A stretch of 64,000 nt of DNA, from the NCBI GenBank assembly GCA_963714405.1, contig CAVQOH010000006.1:496001-560000 (forward strand), given 5' to 3'. This document shows positions 20,616-30,784 of this stretch, in pieces. Positions within the stretch are counted from its first letter, which is position 1, and the number at the start of each line of letters is the position of its first letter. The position numbers were made by a program, and so were the translations under genes. Source of the stretch: JAZGGS01 sp963714405. Lineage in GTDB: Bacteria > Bacteroidota > Ignavibacteria > Ignavibacteriales > Ignavibacteriaceae. Below the pieces are notes generated by a model. The model was given only the letters and a program-made list of their open reading frames with translations. It searched no databases and was not told the origin of the DNA.

Positions 20616-22238
20616 TTATGAGAATAAAAATTTAACAATAAATAATGCCCCTAAAATTCCTGCAACATCAGCAATTAAACCAACTGGTAATGCATGTCTT
20701 GTATTTTTAATATTAACCGCTCCAAAATAAACAGCTAAGACGTAAAAGGTAGTTTCTGTGCTTCCAAAAAATGTAGATACTAGAATTCCGATAAAAGAAT
20801 CGGGTCCGTAAACGGATAGATTCTCGGCCATAATTCCAAGTGATCCGCTGCCGGACAATGGTCTCATCAATGCCATTGGGAGAGCATCTGCTGGCATACC
20901 AATTAAGTTTGTAAATGGACTGAGAACGTAAATCAACCATTCCATTGCACCACCTGCTCTAAAAATTCCTATTGCAACAAGCATAGCCACAAGGTAAGGT
21001 ATAATTTTTACAGCTATTTTAAATCCTTCTTTAGCTCCTTCAACAAATTGCTCATATACTTTTACCTTTTTTATGGCACCATAACCGATAAAAATTAATA
21101 TCAGCAAGGGAATAGCAAGTGCAGAAATAATTTCAATAAAATTTTTAAATGCAATTGAAGGAATAAATGAAAAAAAAGAATTAAGTATCCCGGAATAAAT
21201 AACCATTGCTACTGCAACTAGTATTAACAGAACAGAAATAACAAATTTGAAATTTTGTTTTAGCCATTCAGTAAACTTCCAGGATTTTAAGTAAAATTTT
21301 TCAATAATCTTAGCAGAAGCAATTCCTGCAATTGTTGCACAAAGTGCACCAAAAATTGAAGTGCCAATTATAATAGCAGGATTTGAACTTCCAGCTGCAG
21401 CTCGAACAGCAATTGCGGTTGCAGGGATTAATGTTAATCCTGCAGTGTTAATTGCTAAAAATGTAACCATTGAGTTAGAGGCCGTGCCTTTATCAGGATT
21501 TAATTTATTCATTTCCTCCATAGCTTTTAAGCCAAAAGGAGTAGCCGCATTACCAAGTCCAAGCATATTTGCAGAAATATTCATAATCATTGAACCCATA
21601 GCAGGGTGATCAGTTGGAATATCTGGAAACAACTTCTTAGTAATTGGTTTTAGTAAGTTTGCTATAAGCTTAATCAATCCCGCATCTTCTGCAACTTTCA
21701 TAACACCCAGCCATAAAGCCATTATACCGATTAATCCCAAAGCAATATTAACTGCAGTGCCCGCATAATCCAATGCAGCAGCAGTTACGTCTTTCATCTT
21801 AATAAATGTAACTTCTTCCAATATTACCGCTGCAATAAATTTATTTTGTTCTAATTTTTCTTTTAACTCAATTGTTCCGATTATATCATCATCATTCCCG
21901 CTTGCTGCAGCAATTTCTTTCCATATATCAGGTGATTTATCATTTAGAGTAATGTAAATTGGATAGGATTTTTTATTTTTTGCATGAGTTATTTTTAATG
22001 AAACAGATATATTCTCTGCATGATTTACATTGTAAAATCTATTGAAATCTGCTGAGGGTATGGTTAGAATAGCTTCGTAAGTACTGTCATTTAATTCGCT
22101 TAAATCTTCTTCAAGCTGAATTGTGAGTTCTAATGATTTATTATTCCTATACTTATTATCTGTCTGATTAATTATATCTGTTGTAAGAGCAGCACCAATT
22201 CCTAATATTAGCAAACCTAACCAGACATAATTTAGCAA
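20616..22238 (-). CDS. Fused spore-maturation protein SpmA-SpmB (nucleoside-recognition/gate domain membrane protein)
   Basis: A 540-residue membrane protein with two nucleoside-recognition (Gate) domains. The N-terminal half begins LNYVWLGLLILGIGAAL, is interrupted by a soluble insert (about 30-150), then has ALWLGVMKVAEDAGL and NISANMLGLGNAATPFGLKAM as in SpmA. The C-terminal half has IRAGGAMEWL-type and GSGSLGIM/FFGSTETTFYVLAVYFG segments as in SpmB. The two are separate genes in Bacillus and fused in many Gram-negatives. Transported substrate unknown; no sporulation genes are nearby. The start is TTG, supported by AGGAG 7 bp upstream and by the SpmA-like N-terminus. Confidence 0.87.
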   Translation of the reverse strand: MLNYVWLGLLILGIGAALTTDIINQTDNKYRNNKSLELTIQLEEDLSELNDSTYEAILTIPSADFNRFYNVNHAENISVSLKITHAKNKKSYPIYITLNDKSPDIWKEIAAASGNDDDIIGTIELKEKLEQNKFIAAVILEEVTFIKMKDVTAAALDYAGTAVNIALGLIGIMALWLGVMKVAEDAGLIKLIANLLKPITKKLFPDIPTDHPAMGSMIMNISANMLGLGNAATPFGLKAMEEMNKLNPDKGTASNSMVTFLAINTAGLTLIPATAIAVRAAAGSSNPAIIIGTSIFGALCATIAGIASAKIIEKFYLKSWKFTEWLKQNFKFVISVLLILVAVAMVIYSGILNSFFSFIPSIAFKNFIEIISALAIPLLILIFIGYGAIKKVKVYEQFVEGAKEGFKIAVKIIPYLVAMLVAIGIFRAGGAMEWLIYVLSPFTNLIGMPADALPMALMRPLSGSGSLGIMAENLSVYGPDSFIGILVSTFFGSTETTFYVLAVYFGAVNIKNTRHALPVGLIADVAGILGALFIVKFLFS

Positions 22239-22278
22239 AAATGTTCTCCTGAATATTTAATATTTATATAAGAGTAGA

Positions 22279-22728
22279 TTAAAAACCTACTTCATCAAAA
22301 GCTAATAACTCTTCAGAATCTACAAAAACAAGTCTTCCCAACGAAGAGATATTCTCACCGGGTAGAATTAACTTGCCGGAATATTTTTGATTGTAAGATT
22401 GAGTAATATCGTTTATAACCTTCTTCTCTTCAACTTCTCTTAAATTTCCTGTAATTAAAATTGAAAATAAATTATAAATAATATTTTCCTTATTACCATT
22501 TATTTGCTTCAAAACCGTAAATCTTGATAAGGCATCAAATTTAATATTTTTATACAATTCTTCATCATCAATAAATATATATACGTTTTTATCCTTGTAA
22601 ACAAAATTTGTGGCAAATTGAATGAACTTGGTTCGTTGAAGTGTGATTGAGACTACACCTGCATTAGCTGAATTTAATTCTTTTTCTACAAGTGCAAGAT
22701 CCCGAATAGTTGTAATTTTTTTCTGCAT
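22279..22728 (-). CDS. Hypothetical protein, possible flavin split-barrel fold
   Basis: A 149-residue soluble protein without signal peptide or membrane segment. The layout (N-terminal helix, IQFATNFVYKDKNVYIFIDDEELYKNI, RFTVLKQ, then LITGNLREVEE) is reminiscent of pyridoxamine-5'-phosphate-oxidase-like split barrels, but no decisive motif is present. It lies between the SpmAB fusion and the AddA-like helicase on the same strand with short gaps. Function unknown. Confidence 0.6.
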   Translation of the reverse strand: MQKKITTIRDLALVEKELNSANAGVVSITLQRTKFIQFATNFVYKDKNVYIFIDDEELYKNIKFDALSRFTVLKQINGNKENIIYNLFSILITGNLREVEEKKVINDITQSYNQKYSGKLILPGENISSLGRLVFVDSEELLAFDEVGF

Positions 22729-22764
22729 TAAGTTAGCGGTTATTAATTTTATTCAAAGTACATT

Positions 22765-25700
22765 TTAATTATTTAACGAACTATATAATTCTGAAATACA
22801 TGCTGCGTAATTTATTGAGAAACTACAATTTGAGCAATGATTTCTATTCAGGTTAAAATTGCTCTGTCTTACACTTTTTATAAATTGTTTAATTTCATTA
22901 CGAATTTCAATTATTTCCGGTTCTTTAATTATACTACTTACTGATTTTGAAGGATGTTTAATAAATATAATCTTTATTTCAATCTTATTAATATTTTTAA
23001 ATAGTTTTTTGGCAATGTAAGCATAAAACTTTAACTGCGTCAAATAGCTTCCTGCTCTATCATATGTTTCGTTTTCAATTATATCATCTGTTTTATAATC
23101 AACAATGATAATTTTATTGTTTTCTATAATTAGCTTATCAATTATTCCGTATAAATAATAGTTTTCTTCCTTCAGATAAATTTCATATTCATTAAAATAA
23201 TTTTTAAATGATTTCAAATAATTATATTCTTCAGAATTATAATACTTACTTAGTTCATCAACAATACTTTTAATAAGTTGATCTTTCTGTAAAATGAATT
23301 CGCTGGAAAATGGTATTAATTTTCCAATCTCACCTTTAACGAAATCAGAATAATTATCAACAGTAATTTCCTCTTCAAGTGCTGAATGAATTATAACTCC
23401 CTTTACATCAGCATAACTATATTTAATAGGATTTTCTGATTCCTGTAAATCAAGTTTTTCTTCATCAAATTTAAATTCATATTTGTTTTTATTTGCTGCT
23501 TGTTTTTTCCACTTATTGTAGTCGCTGAATAATTCAGAAAAACCAAGTTCATATATCAATTTATATTTTACTGGGCACTGATGAAAAACAGCTACCTTTG
23601 TTGCTGATATGATTTCACCCTTAGCAACATCTGTAATTTTATTTGTATAAAATACTTTTTTCGTGTTTTTGCTTCCGATATGATTTTCTGGCAATTTAGT
23701 TTGCTGTACAGTTTTTATAACAGGAATAGATATTTTTATTTTACTAATCTTATTTTTATATGATGTCCCCTTGTGCACCAGAAATTTCAGTTCATCTTCA
23801 ATCTTAATATTTCCAGGTTGAATATGAAGCTGCAATCCTTCCTCCAATAAATTTATAAATGACGATGGTTTATACTTTTTACTCTCTGTGGATGAAATAA
23901 ATAAATAATCTTCAGCTCTTGTTACAGCAACGTAGAATAATCTTTTTATTTCAGCAAGATTTTTTCTTTGTTCAATAAGGTTATGAGTATTAACAATTGG
24001 TGCAGCGCTATACTCATTAAAATAATTATCCCCTAAAGGAACTTTACTCATCAATCCATATTTTTTATTGATTGAAACAGATTTTGATTTAACAGAATCT
24101 GCAGCGGTTGTGTGATGACAATTGAAGAGATAAACTGCTGAAAATTCCAATCCTTTAGCCTGATGAATTGTTAAGATATTTACCCGGTTCTTTTCTTCAC
24201 TTAAATCTGCATGCGGCTCATCTTCCACTTTAGTAATTGCCTCTTTAAGAAAGATTACATAATCGTATAAAGTTTTAAATCCCTGATTTTCAAATTCAAT
24301 TGTAGTTTTTACCAGTTTATTTATATTTGCTAAATTCTGTGCTCCATTATTCTTTGATGCAAGTACTGGTAAAAAATCAGATTCACTTAAAATTTTCCTT
24401 AACAAATACGATATTTCAGTTCTTTGGCTTAGAATAAGATTTTCTTCAAGTTTATTAGCAGCTTTCTTCCATAATTTATTTTTCCTTTTTAATAATTGAA
24501 TTTTTTCCCAATAAGTATTTCCTTCAATTAATGATAACTCAAAAATCATTGCATCAGAAATTGTAAAGAATGGAGATCGCAAAGTCCCAACTAATGCAGT
24601 ATCATTTTCTTTATTCAGAAGAAATGAAAAATAGTTGAATATATCGTAGACCGGTTGCTGCTGGAAGAATCCTTTACCTCCTGATACATTATAAGGTATA
24701 CTAAACTTTGTAAACGATTTTTCCAGAGAATTAAATGAACTTCTTTTTCTAACAAGAATTGCAATATCCTTCCAGCTTTTGTTAGTTTTATAAAACTCAT
24801 TGTTTACAAGTTGCAAAATGCTTTGAGCAACTAATTCTGCTTCAGCATTTCCATCATTTTCGGCCAACAGAATTTCAACTTTACCTTTATATTTTTCATC
24901 CCTTGCACAAATAAGTGAGGATGGTTGAACCTCATTATAAATTGATTTAGGATCTTTAAAAATTTCACTAAATAAATAATTTGTAAATAAACAGATATTT
25001 GGTGCCATCCTGAAACTATCAGGTAGAAACAATTTTGAATCTTCCCCTGATTTTTTGATGATATCAATTTTCGTTTTTTCAAATACTTCAAGCTCTGCAT
25101 CTCTAAATTTATAAATACTCTGTTTCTCATCGCCAACCACAAATAAATTTCCAGTTTTCAAATAATCTAAAACAGGAAGAAAAATATTATACTGAATTTC
25201 ATTTGTATCCTGGTATTCATCAACCATCAGGTATTTATATTTACGAGAAACGGCTTGTTTTACATTTTCATTTTTCAATATTTTTTTTGTTTTCAAAAGA
25301 ATATCTTCATAATCCAGATATCCATTTTCACGCTTCCTAAGCTCATATTGAGCAAGTACTGTATTAAATACGTTTATTAAATTTTTTCCAAATCTGGCAA
25401 GTTCAAATTCAATTTCTTCGAATTTTCCTCCGAGAGAGAGGGCTGAAAATTCCTTTAAAAATAATTCAACTTTATAAGTTGATTTCTGCAAACCTTCTCT
25501 CAGGTTTTTAGATAAATAACCTCTTTCTCTAACCAATCCGCTAGTTGTACAAATTAAATCTTTCAGTTCTGATAATATTTTTAAAATTTTATTAATGTTA
25601 CCAGTATTATTTAGTTTTGAAATTAAAAGCTTAATATCTGAAGCAGTACTATTTTCAGGAGATGAACTAAGTACCACATCATTAATGATTTTAGTATTAA

Positions 25701-26370
25701 CCAAGAACTCAGTTTTTTCCAGATTATAAATCTCTTTAGAAAGATTTATAAATGATTTTTGAAAAAATGATGCAATATCATTAACCGAAGAAGAATAGAT
25801 TGTTTCAGATAGTTCAACTACATTCTTTCTGTTTTCAACGAGGTTAATTAGCTCCCTTACTAAAATCTGTTTAGATGAAAAAATACGAAACAGTAATTTT
25901 ATCTGATCACTATCTTCACTACTAAATAAATTTTTAATAGTTTCTTCAACCGCAATTTCTAGCAATTCACAAGAAAGTGTAGAATCAATAGGAATAAAAT
26001 TAGCATCTAGTTCTGCTTCAACGGGGAATTCTCTTAATATATCCAGACAGAAAGAATGAATTGTAGATATTTTAGCTGAAACAAGTTGCCTTCTTAAATA
26101 CTTTAATTTTCTTTTTAGATTAATATCACTGCTAGCAAAATACGCTGCATCAATCTCTTCAGAAATTTTCTTATAGAGTTCTCCCGCAGCCTTATCAGTA
26201 AAGGTTATCGCAGCAATATTATTTAAAGGAATTCCGGCGTTTACTGCAATCTTCATATATCGTTTAGCAAGTACATGTGTTTTTCCAGAACCTGCATTTG
26301 CGGTGAGTGATACTGATTTTGAAATATTTAGTGCTTCAGATTGATGAGGTGTTAGGAGAGATTTTTTCAT
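22765..26370 (-). CDS. AddA/RecB-like UvrD-family helicase-nuclease with C-terminal Fe-S PD-(D/E)XK domain
   Basis: A 1201-residue double-strand-break repair enzyme. N-terminal superfamily 1A helicase: Q-motif TPHQSEALN, Walker A ANAGSGKT (24-31), Walker B VDEYQDTNEIQ (about 380), motif IV-V region with VNILTIHQAKGLEFSAVY, and motif VI RLFYVAVTRAEDYLFIS. C-terminal RecB-type nuclease: LYGIIDKLI and IIIVDYKTD supply the PD-(D/E)XK residues. Cys932, Cys1179, Cys1182 and Cys1191 form the C...CxxC...C pattern of an iron-sulfur staple. The start overlaps the sensor-kinase stop by one base. No AddB/RecC partner is adjacent. Confidence 0.92.
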   Translation of the reverse strand: MKKSLLTPHQSEALNISKSVSLTANAGSGKTHVLAKRYMKIAVNAGIPLNNIAAITFTDKAAGELYKKISEEIDAAYFASSDINLKRKLKYLRRQLVSAKISTIHSFCLDILREFPVEAELDANFIPIDSTLSCELLEIAVEETIKNLFSSEDSDQIKLLFRIFSSKQILVRELINLVENRKNVVELSETIYSSSVNDIASFFQKSFINLSKEIYNLEKTEFLVNTKIINDVVLSSSPENSTASDIKLLISKLNNTGNINKILKILSELKDLICTTSGLVRERGYLSKNLREGLQKSTYKVELFLKEFSALSLGGKFEEIEFELARFGKNLINVFNTVLAQYELRKRENGYLDYEDILLKTKKILKNENVKQAVSRKYKYLMVDEYQDTNEIQYNIFLPVLDYLKTGNLFVVGDEKQSIYKFRDAELEVFEKTKIDIIKKSGEDSKLFLPDSFRMAPNICLFTNYLFSEIFKDPKSIYNEVQPSSLICARDEKYKGKVEILLAENDGNAEAELVAQSILQLVNNEFYKTNKSWKDIAILVRKRSSFNSLEKSFTKFSIPYNVSGGKGFFQQQPVYDIFNYFSFLLNKENDTALVGTLRSPFFTISDAMIFELSLIEGNTYWEKIQLLKRKNKLWKKAANKLEENLILSQRTEISYLLRKILSESDFLPVLASKNNGAQNLANINKLVKTTIEFENQGFKTLYDYVIFLKEAITKVEDEPHADLSEEKNRVNILTIHQAKGLEFSAVYLFNCHHTTAADSVKSKSVSINKKYGLMSKVPLGDNYFNEYSAAPIVNTHNLIEQRKNLAEIKRLFYVAVTRAEDYLFISSTESKKYKPSSFINLLEEGLQLHIQPGNIKIEDELKFLVHKGTSYKNKISKIKISIPVIKTVQQTKLPENHIGSKNTKKVFYTNKITDVAKGEIISATKVAVFHQCPVKYKLIYELGFSELFSDYNKWKKQAANKNKYEFKFDEEKLDLQESENPIKYSYADVKGVIIHSALEEEITVDNYSDFVKGEIGKLIPFSSEFILQKDQLIKSIVDELSKYYNSEEYNYLKSFKNYFNEYEIYLKEENYYLYGIIDKLIIENNKIIIVDYKTDDIIENETYDRAGSYLTQLKFYAYIAKKLFKNINKIEIKIIFIKHPSKSVSSIIKEPEIIEIRNEIKQFIKSVRQSNFNLNRNHCSNCSFSINYAACISELYSSLNN

Positions 26371-29300
26371 CAGCTGGCAGGAATATTTTTATCCTGGTAA
26401 TCAGGTATTATTATTGAGAATGTTGTTCCTTCATCAGAAGATTCTACAAGCTGTATATTACCATTTAATCTTTGGAGAAATCTCTTTATTAACTTTAATC
26501 CAAGCCCCATACCTTTATCTTTTGTAGTAAAATTTGGCTTAAATATTTGACTCTTATTTTCATCAGTAATACCAATTCCATTATCTTTAATCAAAATTGA
26601 TACAACATTTTCCTTTTCAGTAACATCTATTAGAACTTTTGTAGCTTCCGCCTGAATAGAGTTACGAATTAGATTTATAAACATTCTTCTAATCTGTGAT
26701 TTATCAGCTTCAATTATTAAATTTTCCGAAGAAACATTTAATGAAAAATTAATTCGTTCATTTGTAAACAGATTAATTGTATCTCTAATTATTGGAACAA
26801 GTTCAATCACTTCAAATTTTATACTTGGCATTTTAGCAAACGTAGAAAATTCTGAAGCAATTAAACTAAGATTATCAATCTGATTTAAAACTGAATGCGC
26901 AAGTTTAATAAATACGCTTCCAAAATCTTTTCGTTTATCTTTATAAGCTGCAACCATTTGTTGAATGGATAATTTCATTGGCGTTAACGGATTCTTAATT
27001 TCGTGAGCAACCTGTCTTGCCATTTCTTTCCAAGCATTTTCTCTTTCAAGTTCTGCAATTTCAACCTGATTTTTTTGTAATTCTCTTGTCATCATTTTAA
27101 ATCCATCAAATAAGATCTTTTAATTCACCTTTCTCATTATTTTCCAGGTGAACACTTAAATCACCTTGTGCAACTGACTCGGTTGCATTAGTTAATCTGC
27201 GTATTGGTGCGGCAATTTGATTTGCAAACAGGGTACTTATAATTATGATTACAATCAGTGCAAAAGAATAAACTCCAAATAAAAATACATCAACATTAAC
27301 TGCAGAATAGTTTAACCTTATTTTATTGAAAGCATCGTTAACGCCTATAATTAAAGGTTGTCCTTCCATTGTTATTTTCCTGTAATATGCATCGTAAATA
27401 AAATTATTTATTTTTTCACTAGTTAAGTATTCCCTGTAACTAAGATAATTCAAATTATAGTGGGCTTTAGGGTTAAGCTTTGTATTGAATAATCCTGTAT
27501 TGTAAAATTCTTCACGCGAATTGTAAAGCTGGTTTGATACTTCGAAAACAGCAAATGATATGCCCAGTTCTTTACCTGCATTATCGAATGCTCTTATTAA
27601 ATCTCTATCTACGTGCTTTTGCTTTTGCGCTCTGACATGATTTTCCAGGTAATCTGAGCGTTTGCTTAATTCTGTAAAAATGGCAGCATCACTTCGCTCA
27701 TTAACAACTTGCCGGTTGTATATGGCTAGTATTACTATTGGCAATACTGAAATTAATAAGAATGCAATAAGAAGCTTTGTCTTAAAAGTATAACTGATTT
27801 TTAATATTCTGAAAACTAATAAAATAGATATAAGCAGGAGAATTAGTAAACTGTGCAGAATAAATATTTTGAAGAAATTAAAAAGGTTCCAGGTAAGTTT
27901 TTTCTCTTTTATTGAAACAGCAATTATCCTATCTGCATTATTTTTTTCCATTTTTAAGATGTAGGTAATATAATTCTCTCCATAAATAGATAGATTTATC
28001 CAACCTTCATTATACTGGGATAGTTTCGCATTAAAGATTTGTGTTTTTTGTTCACGCGATGGGAATAGATCACCATATACCTGGGTTACATTTCCATCAA
28101 CAAATTCAAAAATATTTAGTTGCTTTAAATCAATTACAGATCCAAGTACAGCCCTGTTTGATTCTAGAAAATCAGGAAATTTTTCGGATCCGATACCTTC
28201 AATATTAAAATCTGTTATTACACCAATATATCCTGATACGATATTTCTTTTCATAACAGGTGTGATACCAATAAACCGTTTTACTTCGGAATCGTTATTC
28301 GTCTGCAATTCAACAATGCTGATTTGGCTATCAGGGTTATCATTAAAAAAATTAAAAACATTTATTTCTTCATCAATTCCAACAGAAAATTTTCCAAGTA
28401 CTTCCTTATCTCTATCAAAAAGTAATATTGATGAATTCTTTGATTCCCTTTGTAATGGGCTTTTGCTCCATATTATAAATGCCGCTGCATCAAAATTTGT
28501 TTTACCTTTATAAAACGAATCAATAACCTCATTATCTTTTAAAGAATTCCGCAGGGTTTCATCAATTAAAAAACGCAGCAGGTTTTCATTTGCTCTGTTC
28601 ACTTCCAATCCTATTGTACCTAACGAACCTCTCTCCAAAAGCAAATTAAAATGATTTAATAAAGCTATGGTTATAACCGAGGAAATTAGTGTTGTGTAAA
28701 TTAAGTTTTGAACAACGTTCGAATTCCTGTAAAGAAACTGGTACACTAATACGAATATTAATAAAATGAATAGGAAAATCATTAAATGCGTTATAAGCGG
28801 TTCTTTTTGAAGTTGAAAAAAAATGTATGCGGAAACCTGCAAAACAACAAAAAGAATAATAAATTTAATTTTATACTTTCCGTTATTTATCAAGTTAAGA
28901 AACTCACCAATAAGCAGAATAAATGCGATCATGGTTAGTACTAAGGTTAAAGTAATAACTAGAGAATTTAAATTCATTACAAGTGAGGGCAAATTTGGTA
29001 TAAGTGTAGGCTCTTTAAAATACCTGATTGAAGAATCAAAAATTACACTTTTAATAGAAGCACTTAATCCGCGTAGTAAATAAAAAAATACAATTCCCAA
29101 AGCTGGAGTTGCAAGTACTTTTAATATTTTGAATCGCTTTTGCTTATTGTTTTTAATGTAATCAATTACGTAAAGCAGGGTAAAGTAGCCAATAATGATT
29201 AAAAAAATATTTGTGACTAATAATTCCAATGGAGATTTTACAATACCACCCGCAAATATTGAGGCAAAATAGGCAGGTTCAATCAATGGACCTGAGATTA

Positions 29301-30222
29301 AATTGGTTGGGAAACCTAACCAGAAAAAAAGTAATCGTACTGCTACTAAATAAAATATTAATAAAAATATTTTTATTAAACGGCTTTTAATTTTTTTGTA
29401 ATCATTAATAAAGCCAAAACCTGAAATTAGAAGTACAAGAACAACTAATATTGATTGATATTTTGATGCTGCCTCTCTTATTTCATTTATTGAGGAATTC
29501 AGTGAGGGTTTAAAAAAGCTTACAGTAGCAATTTTATTATTATAGTTATTTAGCAAAGCGAATGAATAGTTTCTACCATCCTGGGAAAATTCAGAATATG
29601 GTGTAAAGTATACTTCGAATCGGGTATTAAACTTGCTAGTTAACTCTTCCTTAAAACTAAGCGAAGAAAAATATTTGTTTTGAAGCTGGTAGTGTTTTTC
29701 AAACGGATCACTTATAACGATATAAAACATGTCCTGTCTAACACTTACAGTATCAACTACGGTAAGAAATGTAATAAGCCCCGATGAATAAAAATGAACT
29801 TCGCCAAGGGGAAAAGTAAGCGGAAAAATATCTTCCTGCTCAACTGCTATAGTTTCATTCCAAGCAATTAATTTTCCATTAGGAGCAATTACTTCAACCG
29901 AGAATTGACTGAATTGGGCAGAATTTACCAATGAAATTAATTCTCCATAAACGTACTTATTATTTGATAAAGTGTTTTTAAGATTCGATTTTAAGTTTTC
30001 TTTTACATCAAGTAATTTAGATTCTTTCTTTTTATATAAATTATGAACCGAATTTTCAATTTCATGATTTAGTTCGATTAATTTTTTTTCCCAGTTTTGC
30101 TTCCTTGCCGAAATGAAAATTGGAGAAAGAATGCCGATAACAAGTATCAGTATTAAAAGAAAAAAGACGATAGTAAAATATTTTCTATCGCCTTTAAATA
30201 ATTTATTAATATTGAGTAGCAT
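26370..30222 (-). CDS. Very large NtrY-like membrane sensor histidine kinase, interrupted by a +1 frameshift near 27106
   Basis: Two frames form one kinase. The first (30222-27106, about 1038 residues) has an N-terminal TM, an extracytoplasmic domain, a TM-rich block (about 255-535), a second extracytoplasmic sensor, TM segments, then HAMP, ending ENNEKGELKDLI before TGA. The second (27095-26370, 241 residues) begins MMTRELQKNQVEIAELEREN, the expected HAMP continuation, with H-box VAHEIKNPLTPMKL, N-box LIRNSIQA, DNGIGI and GMGLGLKLIKRF. Dropping one T (ATT-T-GAT GGA TTT) joins them as DLIDGFKMMTREL, giving 1283 residues. The second frame lacks its own ribosome site. ATG at 30222 overlaps the upstream stop. 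Confidence 0.85.
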
Positions 30223-30684
30223 CAATTAATTGATATTTGAGTAATAAACCAATTATTTCCAATTTTATTAAGAGTAATATAAACCTGTGCAGAATCCCGC
30301 TTTCCCTTACTTTCATAATAGTAAATTCCTGTTGCATAAGATGTATCGGAACTATCCATTTTTTTATGATCAAACCTGAAAGAGATAACATTGTGAACGT
30401 TAAAAAAATCTTCGAGCACATAGTATGCCTGGCTGGAGCTATAATAACCGGTAATTCCGTTTGAAAAACTTAAGTAAGGTTTTGGGCTAAAATACCTTGC
30501 AATATATTGAAACATCGCTAAGTTCAATTGCTTTTTCAATTTCGTGGAGTATCACATTTTGTAATTGAAAATTTGAATTACTATCAAGTTTATTGTTAAA
30601 ATTATTATCCTGTGGATGGACTTCGGCAAAGAATGTAAAAACAAACGATAATATTGATACAAAGTATGCAAATTTCTTATTCAT
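30222..30684 (-). CDS. DUF4783-like secreted protein, interrupted by a +1 frameshift near 30530
   Basis: Two overlapping frames complete each other. Frame one (30684 down) has a signal peptide (1 to about 25) and NVILHEIEKAIELSD, then runs off into a stop. Frame two supplies FQYIARYFSPKPYLSF, YYSSSQAYYVLEDFF, the SYATGIYYYESKGKRDSAQVYI strands and the C-terminal NNWFITQISIN. Together they match the NTF2-like DUF4783 plan (AI..GD..YF.....L, YS..QA..IL..FF, final LRIE-like strand) known in Bacteroidota. Joining needs one base skipped, giving 153 residues. The stop overlaps the kinase start by one base (TGATG), so the genes are translationally coupled. Confidence 0.72.
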
Positions 30685-30709
30685 TACTTTGTTTAATTTA
30701 ACTATTTCT

Positions 30710-30743
30710 ACAGCCGAAATCTATATTGATGGATTCCGGCTGT
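30710..30743. repeat. Intergenic hairpin, possible weak terminator
   Basis: A 12-bp stem with one mismatch (ACAGCCGAAATC against GATTCCGGCTGT) and a 10-base loop, between the Fn3 lipoprotein stop and the DUF4783-like gene. No T run follows on either strand, so termination is uncertain. Confidence 0.5.
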
Positions 30744-30784
30744 AATAAATTTATTAAGTGTAATTTGCTTGCAAATAAAACAGA

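Noticed and set aside
27096..27105. Kinase core as an independent gene starting at 27095
   Set aside because: It begins inside HAMP, has no Shine-Dalgarno, and the two frames join exactly with one base skipped.
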